Shown here: piece by piece, positions 4,533 through 5,343 of the stretch | Layout: the number at the start of each line of letters is the position of its first letter | How positions within the stretch are numbered: position 1 is the stretch's first letter | Source: Mycobacterium sp. | GTDB lineage: Bacteria; Actinomycetota; Actinomycetes; Mycobacteriales; Mycobacteriaceae | Direction of reading: 5' to 3' | Length of the DNA stretch: 5,343 nucleotides | Assembly: GCA_020438915.1 (NCBI GenBank) | Contig: JAGQTR010000518.1 | Location: 1 to 5,343, forward strand | Position numbers and translations under genes: made by a program | Notes under the pieces: model-generated | What the model was told of the DNA's origin: nothing | What the model saw: the letters and a program-made list of their open reading frames with translations, nothing else | Database searches by the model: none

Positions 4533-5343
4533 ATGTCAACAACTTCTGGCCGCTACGTGCGCGCCCCTCACATGGGAATCAGCTTGATGGACAGCACTAT
4601 CCTTTCGGCATCGATCACCGAAGAATCGGCAGCCGGCGGCAGTGGACCTCAGTCGATGGTGGGCCGCACCCCACTGTTGTGGGTGCCCGAGTCGTCGGCC
4701 GACCACAACCGCGGGTATTGGGCCAAGCTCGAGGGCCATAACCCTAATGGGATGAAGGACAGACCCGCGCTGCACATGGTTGAGCGGGCACGCGATCGCG
4801 GCGACCTGCAGCCCGGCGCGATGATCGTGGAATCAACGAGCGGCACAATGGGTTTAGGGCTCGCGCTCGCAGGCATCATGTATCGGCATCCGGTGACCGT
4901 TGTTACCGATGCAGGCCTTGAGCCGATCGTGCATCAGATGTTGCGGGCATACGGTGCGGTGGTCGATGTGGTCACCGAGCCGCACCCGGAAGGCGGCTGG
5001 CAGCAAGCCCGCCAGGACAGGGTCGCTGAAATCGTTGCCGCCCAACCCGGATCGTGGTGTCCGGACCAGTACGCCAATCCCGACAACGTCACGGCCTACC
5101 ACGGTCTGGCCGCCGAGCTGATCGACCAGATCGGAGGCGCGGATGTCTTGGTGTGTTCGGTGGGAACCGGCGGTCACTCAGTCGGGGTGTCACAAGTTCT
5201 ACGCCAATACAATGCAAAAATGCGGCTGATCGGGGTCGACACGATCGGCTCCACGATCTTCGGTCAGCCCGCGGCGCCGCGGCTCATGCGCGGTCTGGGA
5301 TCGAGCATCTATCCGGCGAACGTGGACTACTCGGCGTTTGACG
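4533..5343 (+). CDS. cysK2: CysK2-type PLP-dependent cysteine synthase family enzyme (S-sulfocysteine synthase), partial
   Basis: This open frame runs off the right edge with about 270 residues visible. It is a fold-type II PLP enzyme. YWAKLEGHNPNGMKDRPA carries the Schiff-base Lys (codon 4755-4757) and ESTSGTMGLGLALAG is the substrate-carboxylate loop. CSVGTGGHSVGV is the phosphate-binding glycine loop, and IGVDTIGSTIFGQP with MRGLGSSIYP is characteristic of mycobacterial CysK2 as I recall it. In M. tuberculosis CysK2 uses O-phosphoserine and thiosulfate to make S-sulfocysteine; the same activity is inferred here. The start is unsettled. ATG at 4533 (used here), 4572 and 4587 are in one frame; none has a good ribosome-binding site, and homologous sequence begins only around MVGRTPLLWVP (from 4656), so the shorter starts are equally plausible. 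The frame is the same as that of lpqS, 51 bases after its TGA, and no promoter is seen between them, so the gene is probably co-transcribed under copper control. Leu codon TTA at 4854 is unusual for such a GC-rich genome. Confidence 0.85.
   Translation, partial: MSTTSGRYVRAPHMGISLMDSTILSASITEESAAGGSGPQSMVGRTPLLWVPESSADHNRGYWAKLEGHNPNGMKDRPALHMVERARDRGDLQPGAMIVESTSGTMGLGLALAGIMYRHPVTVVTDAGLEPIVHQMLRAYGAVVDVVTEPHPEGGWQQARQDRVAEIVAAQPGSWCPDQYANPDNVTAYHGLAAELIDQIGGADVLVCSVGTGGHSVGVSQVLRQYNAKMRLIGVDTIGSTIFGQPAAPRLMRGLGSSIYPANVDYSAFD

Overview
The window looks like chromosome (or a large replicon) of a mycobacterium or close relative. Coding is dense and GC-rich with strong GC bias at third codon positions. 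Apparent leaderless promoters place a -10 about 7 bases before the start codon, as is common in mycobacteria. The gene content (an alpha/beta hydrolase-OsmC fusion, a FabG3-like SDR and an LpqS-CysK2 pair) is typical of that group. All assignments rest on motif reading and remembered family sequences; no database search was possible. No tRNA, rRNA, CRISPR array or transposase was seen.

Layout. (1) Positions 1-202, minus strand: the first 67 codons of an alpha/beta hydrolase/OsmC fusion gene, cut by the window edge. (2) Positions 313-2272, minus strand: a two-gene operon. An old-yellow-enzyme-type flavin oxidoreductase with a C-terminal four-cysteine cluster comes first (1058-2272), then a classical SDR resembling mycobacterial FabG3/3alpha(20beta)-hydroxysteroid dehydrogenase (313-1053). 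Four bases separate them, and the SDR ribosome-binding site lies inside the last codons of the first gene. (3) Positions 2273-2293: a 21-base divergent intergenic gap whose two -10 hexamers overlap. It apparently fires the flavin oxidoreductase operon leftward and the next gene rightward. (4) Positions 2294-3280, plus strand: an extended-SDR reductase of the epimerase/dihydroflavonol-reductase type, convergent with and overlapping by 35 bases (5) a TetR-family regulator on the minus strand, 3246 to about 3830. Regions 2-5 form a compact redox cassette (flavin enoate reductase, hydroxysteroid-type dehydrogenase, keto-reductase and TetR). It plausibly processes a hydrophobic or steroid-like carbonyl compound, but the substrate is not visible in the sequence.

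(6) From about 3912 rightward the content changes to a copper-responsive locus. A perfect inverted repeat, ATACCC-N5-GGGTAT, resembling a RicR/CsoR-type operator, sits just upstream of a leaderless promoter for a His-rich LpqS-like membrane protein (3957-4481). A hairpin spanning its stop codon follows, then a CysK2-type PLP enzyme (O-phosphoserine-dependent S-sulfocysteine synthase in the characterised M. tuberculosis family member), which runs off the right edge. This matches the lpqS-cysK2 gene order of the M. tuberculosis RicR regulon. There, however, the divergent neighbour is the multicopper oxidase gene mmcO; here it is a TetR gene.

The most interesting items are the copper operator with its enlarged, His-rich, two-membrane-segment LpqS variant, the overlapping bidirectional promoter, and the hairpin between lpqS and cysK2. 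I did not find evidence for a wholly new defence or mobile system.
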